The position numbers were made by a program, and so were the translations under genes. Of a DNA stretch of 64,000 nt, positions 1 to 9,939 are shown one piece after another. The stretch spans positions 266,804-330,803 of the forward strand of contig NZ_AUAR01000002.1 of NCBI RefSeq assembly GCF_000428825.1, in the 5' to 3' direction. Below the pieces are notes generated by a model. The model searched no databases. It saw only the letters and a program-made list of their open reading frames with translations, and was not told the origin of the DNA. This DNA comes from Desulfomicrobium escambiense DSM 10707. GTDB lineage: Bacteria > Desulfobacterota > Desulfovibrionia > Desulfovibrionales > Desulfomicrobiaceae. The first letter of the stretch is position 1; each line of letters starts with the position of its first letter.

Positions 1-1
1 C

Positions 2-856
2 CGCGTGACGGAGATTTTCGGGCCGGAATCCTCGGGCAAGACCACCCAGGCTCTGCACATCATCGCCGAGGCCCAGAAGCGCGGCGGCGTGGCGGCCTTC
101 ATCGATGCCGAGCATGCCCTGGACATCAACTACGCGCGCAGGCTCGGGGTCAAGACCGAAGATCTGCTCATCTCCCAGCCCGACTACGGCGAGCAGGCCC
201 TGGAAATCGCGGACATGCTGGTCCGCTCCGGCGCCGTGGACGTGGTCGTGGTGGACTCCGTGGCCGCCCTCATCCCCCAGTCCGAACTGGAGGGGAACAT
301 GGGCGAGACCCAGGTCGGCAGCCAGGCCCGCCTCATGTCCCACGCCATGCGCAAGCTGACGGGCACCATCCACAAGTCCCGCACGTCCATCATCTTCATC
401 AACCAGCTGCGCATGAAGATCGGCATGACCGGCTACGGCAGCCCCGAGACGACCACGGGCGGCAACGCCCTCAAGTTCTACGCCTCCGTGCGCATGGATC
501 TGCGACGCATCCAGACCCTGAAGGACAAGGAGGAGTCGTACGGCAACCGCGTGCGGGTCAAGGTGGTCAAGAACAAGATGGCCCCGCCCTTCCGCGAGGC
601 CGAGTACGACGTGCTTTTCGGCACCGGCATCTCCCGTGTGGGCGAGTTGCTGGACTTGGGCGTGGAACAGGGCGTCGTCGAGAAGAGCGGCGCCTGGTAC
701 GCCTTCGGCTCCGAGCGCCTGGGCCAGGGCAAGGAGAACGTGCGCGCCTTCCTGCAGGACAACGACGAGCTGCGCATGCAGATCGAACGCGCCCTGCTTG
801 AACAGCTGGGCATGCCCGTGCCCGAGGAAGCGCCCGCGGCGGCGCCAGCCGAGTAG
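2..856 (+). CDS. recA: Recombinase RecA, 5' truncated by window edge
   Basis: RecA forms ATP-dependent filaments on single-stranded DNA, drives strand exchange and triggers LexA self-cleavage. The visible 284 residues open just before the Walker A motif GPESSGKT (residues 7-14 here), so I estimate about 60 N-terminal residues are missing upstream of the window. The Walker B strand [12 protein letters not shown], the L1/L2 region with [14 protein letters not shown] and the INQLRMKIG stretch are all present and normal for the family. The C-terminus ends in an Ala/Pro/Glu-rich acidic tail, as usual. The next gene, alaS, follows after a repeat element; no recX is found between them. Identification is secure; only the start is unknown. 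Confidence 0.97.
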   Translation, partial: RVTEIFGPESSGKTTQALHIIAEAQKRGGVAAFIDAEHALDINYARRLGVKTEDLLISQPDYGEQALEIADMLVRSGAVDVVVVDSVAALIPQSELEGNMGETQVGSQARLMSHAMRKLTGTIHKSRTSIIFINQLRMKIGMTGYGSPETTTGGNALKFYASVRMDLRRIQTLKDKEESYGNRVRVKVVKNKMAPPFREAEYDVLFGTGISRVGELLDLGVEQGVVEKSGAWYAFGSERLGQGKENVRAFLQDNDELRMQIERALLEQLGMPVPEEAPAAAPAE

Positions 857-882
857 TTTCGGCTGATTTTCAGTAACATCAG

Positions 883-979
883 AGGCATGGAGTTACCCTG
901 TCGGGCGCACGTCGCGGGAATGACGCAACCTTGGCGTCATGGCACGACGTCATTCCCGCGAAGGCGGGAATCCATGCCT
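883..979. repeat. Composite inverted-repeat element (copy 1)
   Basis: The left arm (883-925) begins AGGCATGGA and ends CGCGGGAATGACG. The right arm (948-979) is its reverse complement at both ends: CGTCATTCCCGCG ... TCCATGCCT. The right arm contains the short palindrome ATTCCCGCGAAGGCGGGAAT. A second element with the same arms is at 9940-10077. The right arm read in frame gives HSREGGNP, a translation often seen when such intergenic repeats are wrongly included in proteins; here it supports a downstream start for alaS. Confidence 0.8.
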
Positions 980-1028
980 TTCACCATATCATGCCCTGGC
1001 GAGAACGGGGATCAACGAGGTAGACAAC

Positions 1029-3668
1029 GTGATCAGCGCCGGTGAAATCCGCAAACGGTTTTTGGAATATTTCGAGAAGCACGGCCACAGCGTGCAGCCC
1101 AGCTCATCCCTGGTCCCCCAGGACGACCCGACCCTTCTCTTCACCAACGCCGGCATGGTCCAGTTCAAGAAGATCTTTCTGGGCCAGGAGAAACGCGACT
1201 ACAGCCGGGCCGCCACGTCCCAGAAGTGCCTGCGCGTGGGCGGCAAGCACAACGACTTGGAGAACGTCGGCCGCACGGCGCGCCACCACACCTTCTTCGA
1301 GATGCTCGGCAACTTCTCCTTCGGCGACTACTTCAAGGAAGACGCCATCCGCTTCGCCTGGAACTTCGTGACCGTGGAGCTGGGCCTGGACAAGGAGCGG
1401 CTCTACGTCTCCATCTTCCGCGACGACGACGAGGCCGGCGAGCTGTGGCAGAAGGTGGCCGGCGTGCCGGTGGAGCGCATCTTCCGCCTGGGCGAGAAGG
1501 ACAATTTCTGGGCTATGGGCGACACCGGCCCCTGCGGCCCATGCTCCGAAATTTACGTGGACCAGGGCGCGGACATGGCCTGCGGGCCGGACTGCGGCAT
1601 CGGCAAGTGCGACTGCGACCGGTTCCTGGAAATCTGGAACCTCGTGTTCATGCAGTTCAACCGCTCGGCCGACGGGACCATGACGCCCCTGCCCAAGCCG
1701 AGCATCGACACGGGCATGGGCCTGGAGCGCATCACGGCCATCTGCCAGGGCAAGCGCTCGAATTTCGACACCGACCTCTTCCAGGGCCTGATCCAGGCCA
1801 TGGCCAAGAAGGCCGGCGTGGCCTACCGCCAGCATGCCGACTCGGATACGGCGCTTCGCGTCATCGCCGACCACAGCCGCTCCATCGCCTTCCTGCTGGC
1901 CGACGGCATGCTGCCCTCCAACGAAGGCCGCGGCTACGTCCTGCGCCGCCTGATCCGCCGCGCCTACCGCTTCGGCAAGCTGCTGGGCTTTGGCGAGCCC
2001 TTCCTGTGCGAGACCACGGCCCAGGTCGTGGCCGAGATGGGTGCGACCTTCCCCGAACTCGTGGCCGGCCGGGACTTCATGGTCCGCGTCGTACGCCAGG
2101 AGGAGGAGCGTTTCGGCGAAACCCTGGACAAGGGCCTGCGTATCCTCGAGGACGAGATGGCGGCCCTGGCCGCCAAGGGCGAACGGACCATCGGCGGCGA
2201 GACGGCCTTCAAGCTTTACGACACCTACGGCTTCCCCCTCGATATCGTCAACGACATCGCCGAGAAGCAGGGTTTTGCCGTGGACGAGGCGGGCTTTCGC
2301 GAGCACATGGCCGTGCAGAAGAAGAAATCCAAGGAAGCCTGGGCCGGCTCCGGCGACAAGGGCCTGGCCGGGCAGTTCGCGGCCCTCATGGGTTCGGGCC
2401 TGGAATCCGCCTTCATCGGCTACGACTGCCTGTCCGCCGTGAGCCGCATCGTGGCCCTGCTGGACGCCGAAGGCCAGCCCGTCGAGCGCCTGACCGGCGG
2501 CACGGGCTTCATGGTCACGCTGAAGACCCCGTTCTACGGCGAGTCCGGCGGCCAGATGGGCGACACGGGCCGGGTGCAGGCCCCCACGGGCGCGGCCCGC
2601 GTGGTCGACACCCTGAAGCCCGCGCCGACGCTTTTCGTGCATAAGATCGAGGTCTCCGGCGGCGAGATCCTGGCCGACCAGGAAGTGGAGCTTTTCGTCG
2701 AGGAAGGCGAGCGCGTGGCCACGGCCCGCAACCACTCTTCCACCCACCTGCTGCACGCGGCCCTGCGCCGGGTGCTGGGCGAGCACGTCAAGCAGGCCGG
2801 CTCCCTGGTGGGCCCGTCGCGCCTGCGCTTCGACTTCACCCACATCTCCGGGCTTTCGGCCGAGGAGCTGCAGCAGGTCGAGAACGAGGTCAACCGCGCC
2901 ATCCTGGCCGACGCGCCCATCACCACGCAGGTCATGTCCTATGACGCGGCCGTGAATGAGAAGCAGGCCATGGCCCTGTTCGGCGAGAAGTACGAGGCCG
3001 ACGTGCGCGTGGTCGAGATGGCCGGCGAATCCGTCGAACTGTGCGGCGGCACCCACCTGGAGTCCACGGGCCAGGCCGGTTCCTTCGTCATCCTGTCCGA
3101 GGCCGGCATCGCAGCGGGCGTGCGCCGCATCGAGGCCCTGACGGGCTGGGACGCCCTGCGCCACTGGCAGGCCCAGCGCGAGGAGGTCCGCAATGCTGCC
3201 GCCCTGCTCAAGGCCGCCCCGAACGAGGTCTCGAAGAAGATCGCGGCCCTGCAGGACCAGGCCAAGGCCCTGTCCAAGGAACTGCAGGCCCTGCAGGCCA
3301 AGGTCATGTCCGAGAGCGGCAAGGATCTGGCCTCCGAGGCCAAGGACATCGCCGGCATGAAGGTGCTGGCCAGGAAGGTCGAGGCCCCGGACATGAACGC
3401 GCTCAGGAATCTCATGGACGACCTGCGCTCCAAGATCTCAAGCGGCATCATTGCCCTGGCCGCCGAGATAGACGGCAAGGCCATGCTGGTGCTTGCGGTC
3501 AGCAAGGACCTGCACGGCCGTTTCACGGCCCCGGCGCTCATCAAGGAGGTCTCGGGCGAGATCAAGGGCGGTGGCGGCGGGCGTCCGGATTTGGCCCAGG
3601 CCGGCGGCTCCGAGCCGGCGGGCATCGACCGGGCCCTGGCCAGGCTCGAGGCGTTTCTGGCGCAGTGA
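1029..3668 (+). CDS. alaS: Alanine--tRNA ligase
   Basis: Charges tRNA-Ala with alanine and edits mischarged serine or glycine. The 879 residues match the usual bacterial length. The class II catalytic core is at the N-terminus ([14 protein letters not shown], then TNAGMVQFK). A Cys-rich insert [13 protein letters not shown] precedes [10 protein letters not shown]. The editing domain has the zinc motifs HSSTHLLH and CGGTH, and a C-terminal coiled coil and Gly-rich end ([14 protein letters not shown]) follow. I chose the GTG at 1029 because an ACGAGGT ribosome site lies about 8 bases upstream and the protein there matches family N-termini. A longer frame from ATG 939 would translate the repeat element. 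It is monocistronic, ending in a terminator. Confidence 0.96.
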   Translation: MISAGEIRKRFLEYFEKHGHSVQPSSSLVPQDDPTLLFTNAGMVQFKKIFLGQEKRDYSRAATSQKCLRVGGKHNDLENVGRTARHHTFFEMLGNFSFGDYFKEDAIRFAWNFVTVELGLDKERLYVSIFRDDDEAGELWQKVAGVPVERIFRLGEKDNFWAMGDTGPCGPCSEIYVDQGADMACGPDCGIGKCDCDRFLEIWNLVFMQFNRSADGTMTPLPKPSIDTGMGLERITAICQGKRSNFDTDLFQGLIQAMAKKAGVAYRQHADSDTALRVIADHSRSIAFLLADGMLPSNEGRGYVLRRLIRRAYRFGKLLGFGEPFLCETTAQVVAEMGATFPELVAGRDFMVRVVRQEEERFGETLDKGLRILEDEMAALAAKGERTIGGETAFKLYDTYGFPLDIVNDIAEKQGFAVDEAGFREHMAVQKKKSKEAWAGSGDKGLAGQFAALMGSGLESAFIGYDCLSAVSRIVALLDAEGQPVERLTGGTGFMVTLKTPFYGESGGQMGDTGRVQAPTGAARVVDTLKPAPTLFVHKIEVSGGEILADQEVELFVEEGERVATARNHSSTHLLHAALRRVLGEHVKQAGSLVGPSRLRFDFTHISGLSAEELQQVENEVNRAILADAPITTQVMSYDAAVNEKQAMALFGEKYEADVRVVEMAGESVELCGGTHLESTGQAGSFVILSEAGIAAGVRRIEALTGWDALRHWQAQREEVRNAAALLKAAPNEVSKKIAALQDQAKALSKELQALQAKVMSESGKDLASEAKDIAGMKVLARKVEAPDMNALRNLMDDLRSKISSGIIALAAEIDGKAMLVLAVSKDLHGRFTAPALIKEVSGEIKGGGGGRPDLAQAGGSEPAGIDRALARLEAFLAQ

Positions 3669-3673
3669 CGGGG

Positions 3674-3699
3674 AAGGGCCGCCTTCGGGCGGCCCTTTC
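3674..3699 (+). terminator. Intrinsic terminator of alaS
   Basis: AAGGGCCGCC, a TTCG loop and GGCGGCCCTTT form a near-perfect GC-rich hairpin ending in T residues, starting 6 bases after the alaS stop codon. Confidence 0.85.
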
Positions 3700-3767
3700 G
3701 CTTTCGGTCCCGCTCGGACGGTCATTGACAATCGATAATCTTTTTGGCGAGATGGCCGCGACGGGGT

Positions 3768-4133
3768 CTAAACCACGACGCTGATCATGGGGGAGACGCT
3801 GCGCAGGTTGGCCTGTTGGCCGTAGGCCATGGCGCCCAGGCGCCTGGTGGTCGCATTGGCGGCATAGCTGCCTGCGGCCGCAAAGGGCCGAACGTGTTGG
3901 GTCAGGTACTGCAGTTCAAGCTCCTGGGCGAAGTCCTTCAGGATCTTGGGCTCGGGCTCGTCGGCGAATGAGATGTTCTGGGTGCTCAGGCTGACGCCGA
4001 GCTTGCCGAGCTGCACGCCGACCGTGCGCGTGGAGACGCGGGCGGACAGCATCTGCCGCGAAAACCCCGAACTCCACTGCGCGTCGGAGCCGAGGCTCTG
4101 ACTGGAATACGCGCTGATGGGGTCTGAGGTCAT
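3768..4133 (-). CDS. Hypothetical protein, 121 residues
   Basis: I do not recognise a family. The protein begins MTSDPISAYSSQSLGSDAQW, is rich in Ser, Gln and Ala, has no cysteine, no signal peptide and no membrane segment. It alternates short hydrophilic stretches with beta-prone runs (RTVGVQLGKLGVSLSTQNIS) and one helical segment (PKILKDFAQELELQYL). The ATG at 4133 is preferred over GTG at 4139 because the AGGAAGG ribosome site is spaced about 8 bases from it. It lies alone, convergent with alaS and divergent from nfnA. The codon use and ribosome site suggest a real gene; the role is unknown. A surface, flagellar-accessory or secreted role would be a guess only. Confidence 0.6.
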   Translation of the reverse strand: MTSDPISAYSSQSLGSDAQWSSGFSRQMLSARVSTRTVGVQLGKLGVSLSTQNISFADEPEPKILKDFAQELELQYLTQHVRPFAAAGSYAANATTRRLGAMAYGQQANLRSVSPMISVVV

Positions 4134-4262
4134 GGGCACATCCTTCCTTTGACGGTCATATTTCTTTACAATCGCCCAGGTAGTTTGACAAGCAGCGATG
4201 AAGCGGCGGAATTCTGGGCCACTTGTTCAATAAGACGCCCCGCTTAGGGCATGGAGGAATTG

Positions 4263-5108
4263 GTGAGCACGACCATACTGAAAAAAAGAATTCTCATCCC
4301 AGGCCGGGTCACGGAGATGACCCTGGACGCACCCGAGATCGCGGCCAAGGCCAAGCCGGGCAATTTCGTCATCCTGCGCGTGGCGGAGGACGGCGAGCGC
4401 TTTCCGCTGACCATCGCCGACGCCGATGCCGGGAAAGGGACCATCACCATCGTCTACCTCGTCCTGGGCAAGAGCACGGCCATTCTGGACAGTCTGGGCG
4501 AAGGCGATGCGGTCCTTGACCTGTGCGGCCCCCTGGGCCGGGCCACGGACATTCACAAGGTCGGCACCGTGATCTGCGTGGGCGGCGGCACGGGCATCGC
4601 GGCCATGCACCACATCGCCAAGGGCCATGCCCAGGCCGGGAACAAGGTGGTGTCCATCATCGGCGCGCGTTCGGCTGATCTGTTGCTCTTCGAGGAGGAA
4701 CTGTCCAAGTTCAGCCACGAAGTCCTGATCGCCACGGACGACGGAAGCAAGGGGCAGAAGGGCTTCGTGACCCAGGTGCTGAAGGAGCGCCTGGAGTCGG
4801 ACCCGGAGGTCAAGGAGGTCGTGGCTGTGGGGCCGGTGCCCATGATGCGCGCCGTGGCCGAAGTGACGCGGCCCTTTGGCGTGAAGACGGTGGTCAGCCT
4901 CAATTCCATCATGGTGGACGGCATCGGCATGTGCGGCGCCTGCCGGGTGCGCGTGGACAACGCCATCCGCTTCGCCTGCGTGGACGGGCCGGAGTTCGAC
5001 GCCCACAAGGTGGATTTCAACGAGCTGATGATGCGGTTGGGGTCGTACGTTCCGCAGGAAAAACAGTCCTACAAGTGCTACTGTGAGTGCCATGGCAAAG
5101 AAAGCTAA
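4263..5108 (+). CDS. nfnA: NADH-dependent ferredoxin:NADP+ oxidoreductase, small subunit
   Basis: NfnA (also called SudB or sulfide dehydrogenase beta) carries FAD and a [2Fe-2S] cluster and handles NADH in the electron-bifurcating NfnAB complex, which couples NADH and NADPH to ferredoxin in the cytoplasm. The 281 residues show a flavodoxin reductase-like FAD domain (KPGNFVILR, ERFPLTIAD), an NAD-binding Rossmann segment VICVGGGTGIAAMHH, and a C-terminal cluster motif DGIGMCGACR with a later Cys in IRFACVDGPEF. The GTG at 4263 follows GGAGG by 5 bases; an in-frame ATG at 4251 overlaps that site and is less likely. The stop overlaps the start of nfnB by 17 bases, which indicates translational coupling. 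The alternative name sulfide dehydrogenase describes an in vitro activity of the same family. Confidence 0.92.
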   Translation: MSTTILKKRILIPGRVTEMTLDAPEIAAKAKPGNFVILRVAEDGERFPLTIADADAGKGTITIVYLVLGKSTAILDSLGEGDAVLDLCGPLGRATDIHKVGTVICVGGGTGIAAMHHIAKGHAQAGNKVVSIIGARSADLLLFEEELSKFSHEVLIATDDGSKGQKGFVTQVLKERLESDPEVKEVVAVGPVPMMRAVAEVTRPFGVKTVVSLNSIMVDGIGMCGACRVRVDNAIRFACVDGPEFDAHKVDFNELMMRLGSYVPQEKQSYKCYCECHGKES

Positions 5109-6507
5109 GCTTCTCCCACGCGTGTCCATGCCCATGCAGGACCCCCATGTCCGCCGGGGCAACTTCAACGAGGTCGCCCTGGGGTATACCCTGGAGCAGG
5201 CGCAGGCCGAGGCCAGGCGCTGTCTGCAATGCAAGAACCCCACCTGTCAGGCCGGATGCCCGGTCGAGGTGGACTGCAAGGCCTTCATCCATGAGGTGGC
5301 CGAAGGGCGGCTCGACGAGGCCTACAAGGTCATCAAGGCCACCAACAGCCTGCCCGCGGTCTGCGGCCGGGTCTGTCCCCAGGAGAAGCAGTGCGAGGCC
5401 AGGTGCAAGCTGAACCCCACGGGCCAGCCTGTGGCCATCGGCCGCCTGGAGCGTTTCGTGGCCGATTCCTATTACGCCGTGAATCCGTGCGACGCCGTCA
5501 CCGGCGGGGATGACTGCAAGCTTCTGCGCGAGGATCTCAAGGTCGCCTGCGTGGGCTCGGGCCCGAGCAGCCTGACGGCGGCCGGGTACCTGGCGGCCCT
5601 GGGCGTGTCCGTGACCGTCTTCGAGGCTCTGCACGAGGTCGGCGGCGTGCTGACCTACGGCATCCCCGAGTTCCGCCTGCCCAAGTCCATCGTGCACACG
5701 GAAGTGGAATTCCTGAAGCGCATGGGCGTGGTCTTCAAGACCAACTGGGTCGTGGGCAAGACCGTGTCCGTCCAGGACTTCTTCGATCAGGGCTACAAGG
5801 CCGTGTTCATCGGCGTGGGCGCGGGCCTGCCCAAGTTCCTGAACATTCCCGGCGAGAGCCTCCTGGGCGTGTACAGCGCCAACGAGTACCTGACCCGCGT
5901 CAACCTCATGCGCGGCTACAAGTTTCCCGAAGTGGACACGCCCGTGGCCGCCGGCCGCCAGGTCACGGTCCTGGGCGGCGGCAACGTGTCCATGGACGCC
6001 GCGCGTACGGCCCTGCGCCTGGGAGCCGAGAAGGTGACCATCGTCTACCGCCGCACCAAGGAAGAGATGCCGGCCCGCCTCGAAGAGCTCGAGCACGCCT
6101 TGGAGGAGGGGGTCTGCCTGGAAAACCTGGTCGCCCCCGTGGCCTTCAACGGCGACGAGAAGGGCCATCTGCGGAGCCTGACCGTGCAGCGCATGGAGCT
6201 GGGCGAACCCGATGCCTCGGGGCGGCGCAAGCCGGTGCCGGTGGATGGGGCCTTCTTCGACATCCCCACGGACCTGGCCATCCTGGGCATCGGCACGGGC
6301 CCCAACCAGGTCCTGCTGCGCGAGACCCCGGAGCTGACGCTGAACAAGTGGGGCTACATCCAGGCCGACCCCGAAACCGGCGAGACGGACATCCCCATGG
6401 TCTTCGCCGGCGGCGACATCGTCACCGGCGCGGCCACGGTGGTCCTGGCCATGGGAGCTGGGCGTAAATCCGCCCGGGAAATCGCGCGCAGGCTCGGCCT
6501 TCTCTAG
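5092..6507 (+). CDS. nfnB: NADH-dependent ferredoxin:NADP+ oxidoreductase, large subunit
   Basis: NfnB (SudA) resembles the small subunit of glutamate synthase and carries the NADP(H)-site FAD plus two [4Fe-4S] clusters. The 471 residues have the N-terminal cluster motifs CLQCKNPTCQAGCP and CGRVCPQEKQCEARC, a first dinucleotide fold at VACVGSGPSSLTAAGYLAA, a second at VTVLGGGNVSMDAARTA, and the C-terminal FAD segment VFAGGDIVTGAATVV. With nfnA it is a complete two-gene operon. Annotation pipelines often label it gltA, an NADPH-dependent glutamate synthase; the adjacent NfnA partner argues for the bifurcating complex. The ATG at 5092 is chosen, with an in-frame GTG at 5083 as alternative. Confidence 0.92.
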   Translation: MAKKAKLLPRVSMPMQDPHVRRGNFNEVALGYTLEQAQAEARRCLQCKNPTCQAGCPVEVDCKAFIHEVAEGRLDEAYKVIKATNSLPAVCGRVCPQEKQCEARCKLNPTGQPVAIGRLERFVADSYYAVNPCDAVTGGDDCKLLREDLKVACVGSGPSSLTAAGYLAALGVSVTVFEALHEVGGVLTYGIPEFRLPKSIVHTEVEFLKRMGVVFKTNWVVGKTVSVQDFFDQGYKAVFIGVGAGLPKFLNIPGESLLGVYSANEYLTRVNLMRGYKFPEVDTPVAAGRQVTVLGGGNVSMDAARTALRLGAEKVTIVYRRTKEEMPARLEELEHALEEGVCLENLVAPVAFNGDEKGHLRSLTVQRMELGEPDASGRRKPVPVDGAFFDIPTDLAILGIGTGPNQVLLRETPELTLNKWGYIQADPETGETDIPMVFAGGDIVTGAATVVLAMGAGRKSAREIARRLGLL

Positions 6508-6536
6508 CTTGTCACTTTCGGCTTCTCCCGCTACAC

Positions 6537-6572
6537 AACCGGTTCCGGGCATCGGCCTGGAACCGGTTTTTT
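6537..6572 (+). terminator. Intrinsic terminator of nfnAB
   Basis: AACCGGTTCC and GGAACCGGTT form a perfect 10-bp stem with a 12-base loop followed by a T run, 30 bases after the nfnB stop. Confidence 0.9.
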
Positions 6573-6645
6573 GCGCCGTGGCGCACGAACGTGAAACCGT
6601 CATCACCTCCCGCGCAGCGCGACGGGATCATCCTTTGGAATATAT

Positions 6646-7941
6646 ATGGCTCAATACGTAGGTGTTTCTTTCAGACGCCAGGGACAGATATACTTCTTCC
6701 TGTCGACGCCCTTCGTGCTTTCCCTGCACGACATGGTCCTGGTCAAGACCGAGGAGGGCATCGGCTTCGGCGAGATCGTGGCCCTGCGCGACGATCTGCC
6801 CGAAGGCGTGGACCCGGAAACCGTCAAGCCCATCTACCGTCCGGCCACGGCCGAGGACATCGCCATCGACCGTGAAAACCGGGAGTTGGCCAGCGAGGCA
6901 CGCAAATACTGCCAGCGTTCCATGGCCCGCCTGCACCTGGACATGAAGCTCGTCGACGTCGAGATCTATTTCGACAAGAGCAAGATGATCTTCTATTTCA
7001 CGGCGCCTGGCCGGGTCGATTTCCGGGAGCTGGTCAAGGATCTGGTGCGCAACTACCGCACCCGCATCGAGCTGCGCCAGATCGGCGTGCGCCACGAGAC
7101 GCAGATGATCGGGGCGCTCGGCAACTGCGGGCAGATGTGTTGCTGTCGCCGTTACCTGCGCCGTTTCGAGCCCGTGACCATCAAGATGGCCAAGGACCAG
7201 AACCTGTTCCTGAACCCGGCCAAGATTTCGGGCGTCTGCGGGCGCCTGTTGTGCTGCCTGGCCTACGAGAAGGACAATTACGCCGATTTTCAGCGTCGCG
7301 CCCCCAAGCTCGGCCGCCGCTACATGACCACGCAGGGACCCATGAAGACTCTCCGGGCCAACATGTTCCGCGACTCCGTCAGCGTGGTGACCGAAAACGG
7401 CGAGGAACTCGATTTTTCCCTGACGGACTGGGCGGCCATGGTTCTGCCGGACCAGCCGCGCGTTGTCGCGCAGGACGACTCGTCCGATGACGTGCCCGCC
7501 GAACTCGCGGCTCTCATGGACCCCGAGGTCCGGGGTCAGGGCGGGCGCCAGGACCGCCGGCCCAAGCCCATGCGCAAGGACAACCGCCCGCGCCAGGGCG
7601 GCGATCGCGGTCCACGGCCCGAGCGTTCTGAACGCACGGACAGACCCGAGCGTCCTGAGCGCACTGACAGGTCCGAGCGTGCGGAACGCGCCGACCGGCA
7701 TGATCGTTCAGAACGAACGGACCGCCCGGACCGCCCGGACCGCTCGGAGCGCGCGGATCGCCAGGACCGTCCAGACCGGGCCGAGCGGCCCAGGCCCAGG
7801 CCCGAAAGCGGCGAGGGCGGCGAGCGCAGGCCCGAAGGGTCAGGCCAGCCCCGTGACCGCAGGGACGGGCGCCCACGCGACAAGCGGCGCAGGTCCGGCC
7901 CGCGAAAGGACCAGGCCCCCAAGCCCACAGAGCAGCAATAA
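6646..7941 (+). CDS. ricT: PSP1/RicT (YaaT) family protein with long charged tail
   Basis: RicT-family proteins (YaaT in Bacillus) belong to an RNA maturation and signalling complex that binds iron-sulfur clusters. Residues 1-270 form the conserved PSP1 core, with cysteines in GNCGQMCCCRRYLRRFE and SGVCGRLLCCLAYEKDNY, which are the likely cluster or metal ligands. From about residue 290 to the end the protein becomes a low-complexity tail built of Arg with Asp, Glu and Pro (RPER, TDR, SERAERADR units), about 140 residues long; most family members lack so long a tail. It is followed after 25 bases by metG, a pairing common in bacteria. The tail is probably disordered and may bind RNA; that is inference. 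Confidence 0.88.
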   Translation: MAQYVGVSFRRQGQIYFFLSTPFVLSLHDMVLVKTEEGIGFGEIVALRDDLPEGVDPETVKPIYRPATAEDIAIDRENRELASEARKYCQRSMARLHLDMKLVDVEIYFDKSKMIFYFTAPGRVDFRELVKDLVRNYRTRIELRQIGVRHETQMIGALGNCGQMCCCRRYLRRFEPVTIKMAKDQNLFLNPAKISGVCGRLLCCLAYEKDNYADFQRRAPKLGRRYMTTQGPMKTLRANMFRDSVSVVTENGEELDFSLTDWAAMVLPDQPRVVAQDDSSDDVPAELAALMDPEVRGQGGRQDRRPKPMRKDNRPRQGGDRGPRPERSERTDRPERPERTDRSERAERADRHDRSERTDRPDRPDRSERADRQDRPDRAERPRPRPESGEGGERRPEGSGQPRDRRDGRPRDKRRRSGPRKDQAPKPTEQQ

Positions 7942-7966
7942 CCTCCGGCAGACAAGGAGCACAGCG

Positions 7967-9913
7967 TTGAAACCGTTTTTCATTTCGACTCCCATCTACT
8001 ATGTGAACGCCCGGCCGCACCTCGGGCACGGATATACGACCATCGTCGCCGACAGCGTGAGCCGTTTTCACCGGCTGAGGGGCGACGCCACGTTTTTTCT
8101 CACGGGCACCGACGAGCACGGCGACAAGATCGTGCAGGCCGCCGAGGCCAACGGTCAGGATCCCAAGGCCTATTCGGACACCATCAGCCAGCTCTTCAAG
8201 GATCTCTGGCCCGAGCTTGAGGTATCCAACGACCAGTTCATCCGCACCACCGACACCCGGCACAAGCTCTGCGTGCGCCACGTGCTGCAGCAGGTCTTCG
8301 ACAACGGGGACATCTATTTCGACGAGTACGGCGGGCATTACTGCTTCGGCTGCGAGCGCTTCTACACCGAGAAGGAGCTGGTGGACGGCAAGTGTCCGGA
8401 TCACCAGACCGTGCCGACCTTCATCAAGGAGAAGAACTACTTCTTCCGCATGAGCAAGTACCTCGAACCGTTGCGCCAGCACATCGAGGCCAACCCGGAT
8501 TTCATCCAGCCCGAGCGCTACCGCAACGAGGTCCTGTCCATGCTCAAGGAGGACCTGGGCGATCTGTGCATCTCCCGGCCCAAGACGCGGCTGACCTGGG
8601 GCATCGAGCTGCCTTTTGACAGCGATTTCGTGACCTACGTCTGGTTCGACGCCCTCATCAACTACATCTCGGCCCTGGGTTACCCCGACGGCGAGGATTT
8701 CCGCAAATACTGGGCCGGCGCCCATCATCTCGTGGCCAAGGACATCCTGAAGCCCCACGCCATCTTCTGGCCGACCATGCTCATGTCGGCAGGCATCCCC
8801 CTGTACAAGGGGCTGCGCGTGCACGGCTACTGGACCGTGAACGAGACCAAGATGTCCAAGAGCCTGGGCAACGTCGTCGCGCCCCTGGACATGGCCAAGA
8901 AGTATGGCCTGAGCGCCTTCCGCTACTTCCTGCTGTCGGAGATGAGCTTCGGCCAGGACTCGTCCTTCAGCGAGGATGCCCTGGTGGGCCGCTTCAACGC
9001 CGACCTGGCCAACGACCTGGGCAACCTGTTCTCGCGCAGCCTGTCCATGACGCACAAGTATTTCGGCGGCGTGGTGCCCGAATGCGGCGAGCTTGAGGAT
9101 CTCGACCGCGAGGTTCTCGAAATCGGCCATAACGCCATGGCCAATTTCCAGACCCAGTTCGAGCACTTCCAGTTCTCCAGGGCGCTCAAGTCCCTGTGGG
9201 AGCTCATTCGCCACCTGAACAAGTACATCGACTCGTCCGCTCCGTGGACCCTGTACAAGAACGGGGACATGAACCGGCTGGGCACGGTCATCTATGTGAT
9301 TCTCGAAGGCATGCGTAAGGTCGCCCTGCACCTGTGGCCGGTCATGCCGTCCACCAGCGAGACCATGCTGACCCAGCTCGGAATCAAGTTCGCCCTGGAG
9401 GGCGTGGACCTGGAAGCCGAGACGTCGTCCTGGTTCGGTCTGGCCCCGGGCACGCCCGTGGCCGAACGCTCCAACCTCTTTCCCCGCCAGGACCTGGAGC
9501 CCAAGGAGGACAAGCCCGCCGAGCCGAAGAAGGTCAAGGCCCCCAAGGAGGCCAAGCCCGGTCCCAAGATCGAGATGGCTTGCCCCGAGTGCATCGAGTT
9601 CGAGGACTTCGCCAAGGTCGACCTGCGCGTCGGCACGGTCCTCGAAGCGGCCCCGCACCCCGAAGCCGACAGGCTGCTGGTCCTCAAGGTCGACGCCGGG
9701 GAGGAGAGCCCCAGGCAGGTCGTGGCCGGCATCGCCGAGTTCTTCAAGCCCGAGGAACTGGTCGGCCGGCAGGTGGTCGTGGTCTTCAACCTCAAGCCCC
9801 GCAAGCTGCGCGGCACCGTCTCCCAGGGCATGGTCCTGGCGGTCAAGAAGGAAGGCGGCCTGGCCCTGCTGGGGCCGAGTTCCGGCGTGGTCAACGGGAG
9901 CAAGGTGTCCTGA
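7967..9913 (+). CDS. metG: Methionine--tRNA ligase
   Basis: Attaches methionine to initiator and elongator tRNA-Met. The 648 residues contain the class I signature HLGH (PHLGHGYTTIVAD), a metal-binding knuckle region CFGCERFY...CPDHQ, the KMSKS loop in NETKMSKSLGNVV, the anticodon-binding helices, a Lys/Pro linker near residue 515, and a C-terminal Arc1p/EMAP-type tRNA-binding domain (FAKVDLRVGTVLEAAPHPEADRL). The start is TTG at 7967: AAGGAG lies 7 bases upstream and the family N-terminus KPFFISTPIYYVNA begins there. The frame is open much further upstream only because it runs through ricT. It likely shares a transcript with ricT. Confidence 0.95.
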   Translation: MKPFFISTPIYYVNARPHLGHGYTTIVADSVSRFHRLRGDATFFLTGTDEHGDKIVQAAEANGQDPKAYSDTISQLFKDLWPELEVSNDQFIRTTDTRHKLCVRHVLQQVFDNGDIYFDEYGGHYCFGCERFYTEKELVDGKCPDHQTVPTFIKEKNYFFRMSKYLEPLRQHIEANPDFIQPERYRNEVLSMLKEDLGDLCISRPKTRLTWGIELPFDSDFVTYVWFDALINYISALGYPDGEDFRKYWAGAHHLVAKDILKPHAIFWPTMLMSAGIPLYKGLRVHGYWTVNETKMSKSLGNVVAPLDMAKKYGLSAFRYFLLSEMSFGQDSSFSEDALVGRFNADLANDLGNLFSRSLSMTHKYFGGVVPECGELEDLDREVLEIGHNAMANFQTQFEHFQFSRALKSLWELIRHLNKYIDSSAPWTLYKNGDMNRLGTVIYVILEGMRKVALHLWPVMPSTSETMLTQLGIKFALEGVDLEAETSSWFGLAPGTPVAERSNLFPRQDLEPKEDKPAEPKKVKAPKEAKPGPKIEMACPECIEFEDFAKVDLRVGTVLEAAPHPEADRLLVLKVDAGEESPRQVVAGIAEFFKPEELVGRQVVVVFNLKPRKLRGTVSQGMVLAVKKEGGLALLGPSSGVVNGSKVS

Positions 9914-9939
9914 TTTTGTGACTGTATTCCTGAGCTGAA

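Noticed and set aside
939..1028. N-terminal extension of AlaRS from ATG 939
   Set aside because: The added codons translate the repeat (HSREGGNP); a good ribosome site and family start lie at GTG 1029.
1104..3164. 686-residue minus-strand frame inside alaS
   Set aside because: Opposite-strand shadow; no ribosome site or recognisable domain.
7463..7966. Open frame upstream of metG within ricT
   Set aside because: It is the +1 shadow of the ricT tail; metG starts at TTG 7967 with AAGGAG upstream.
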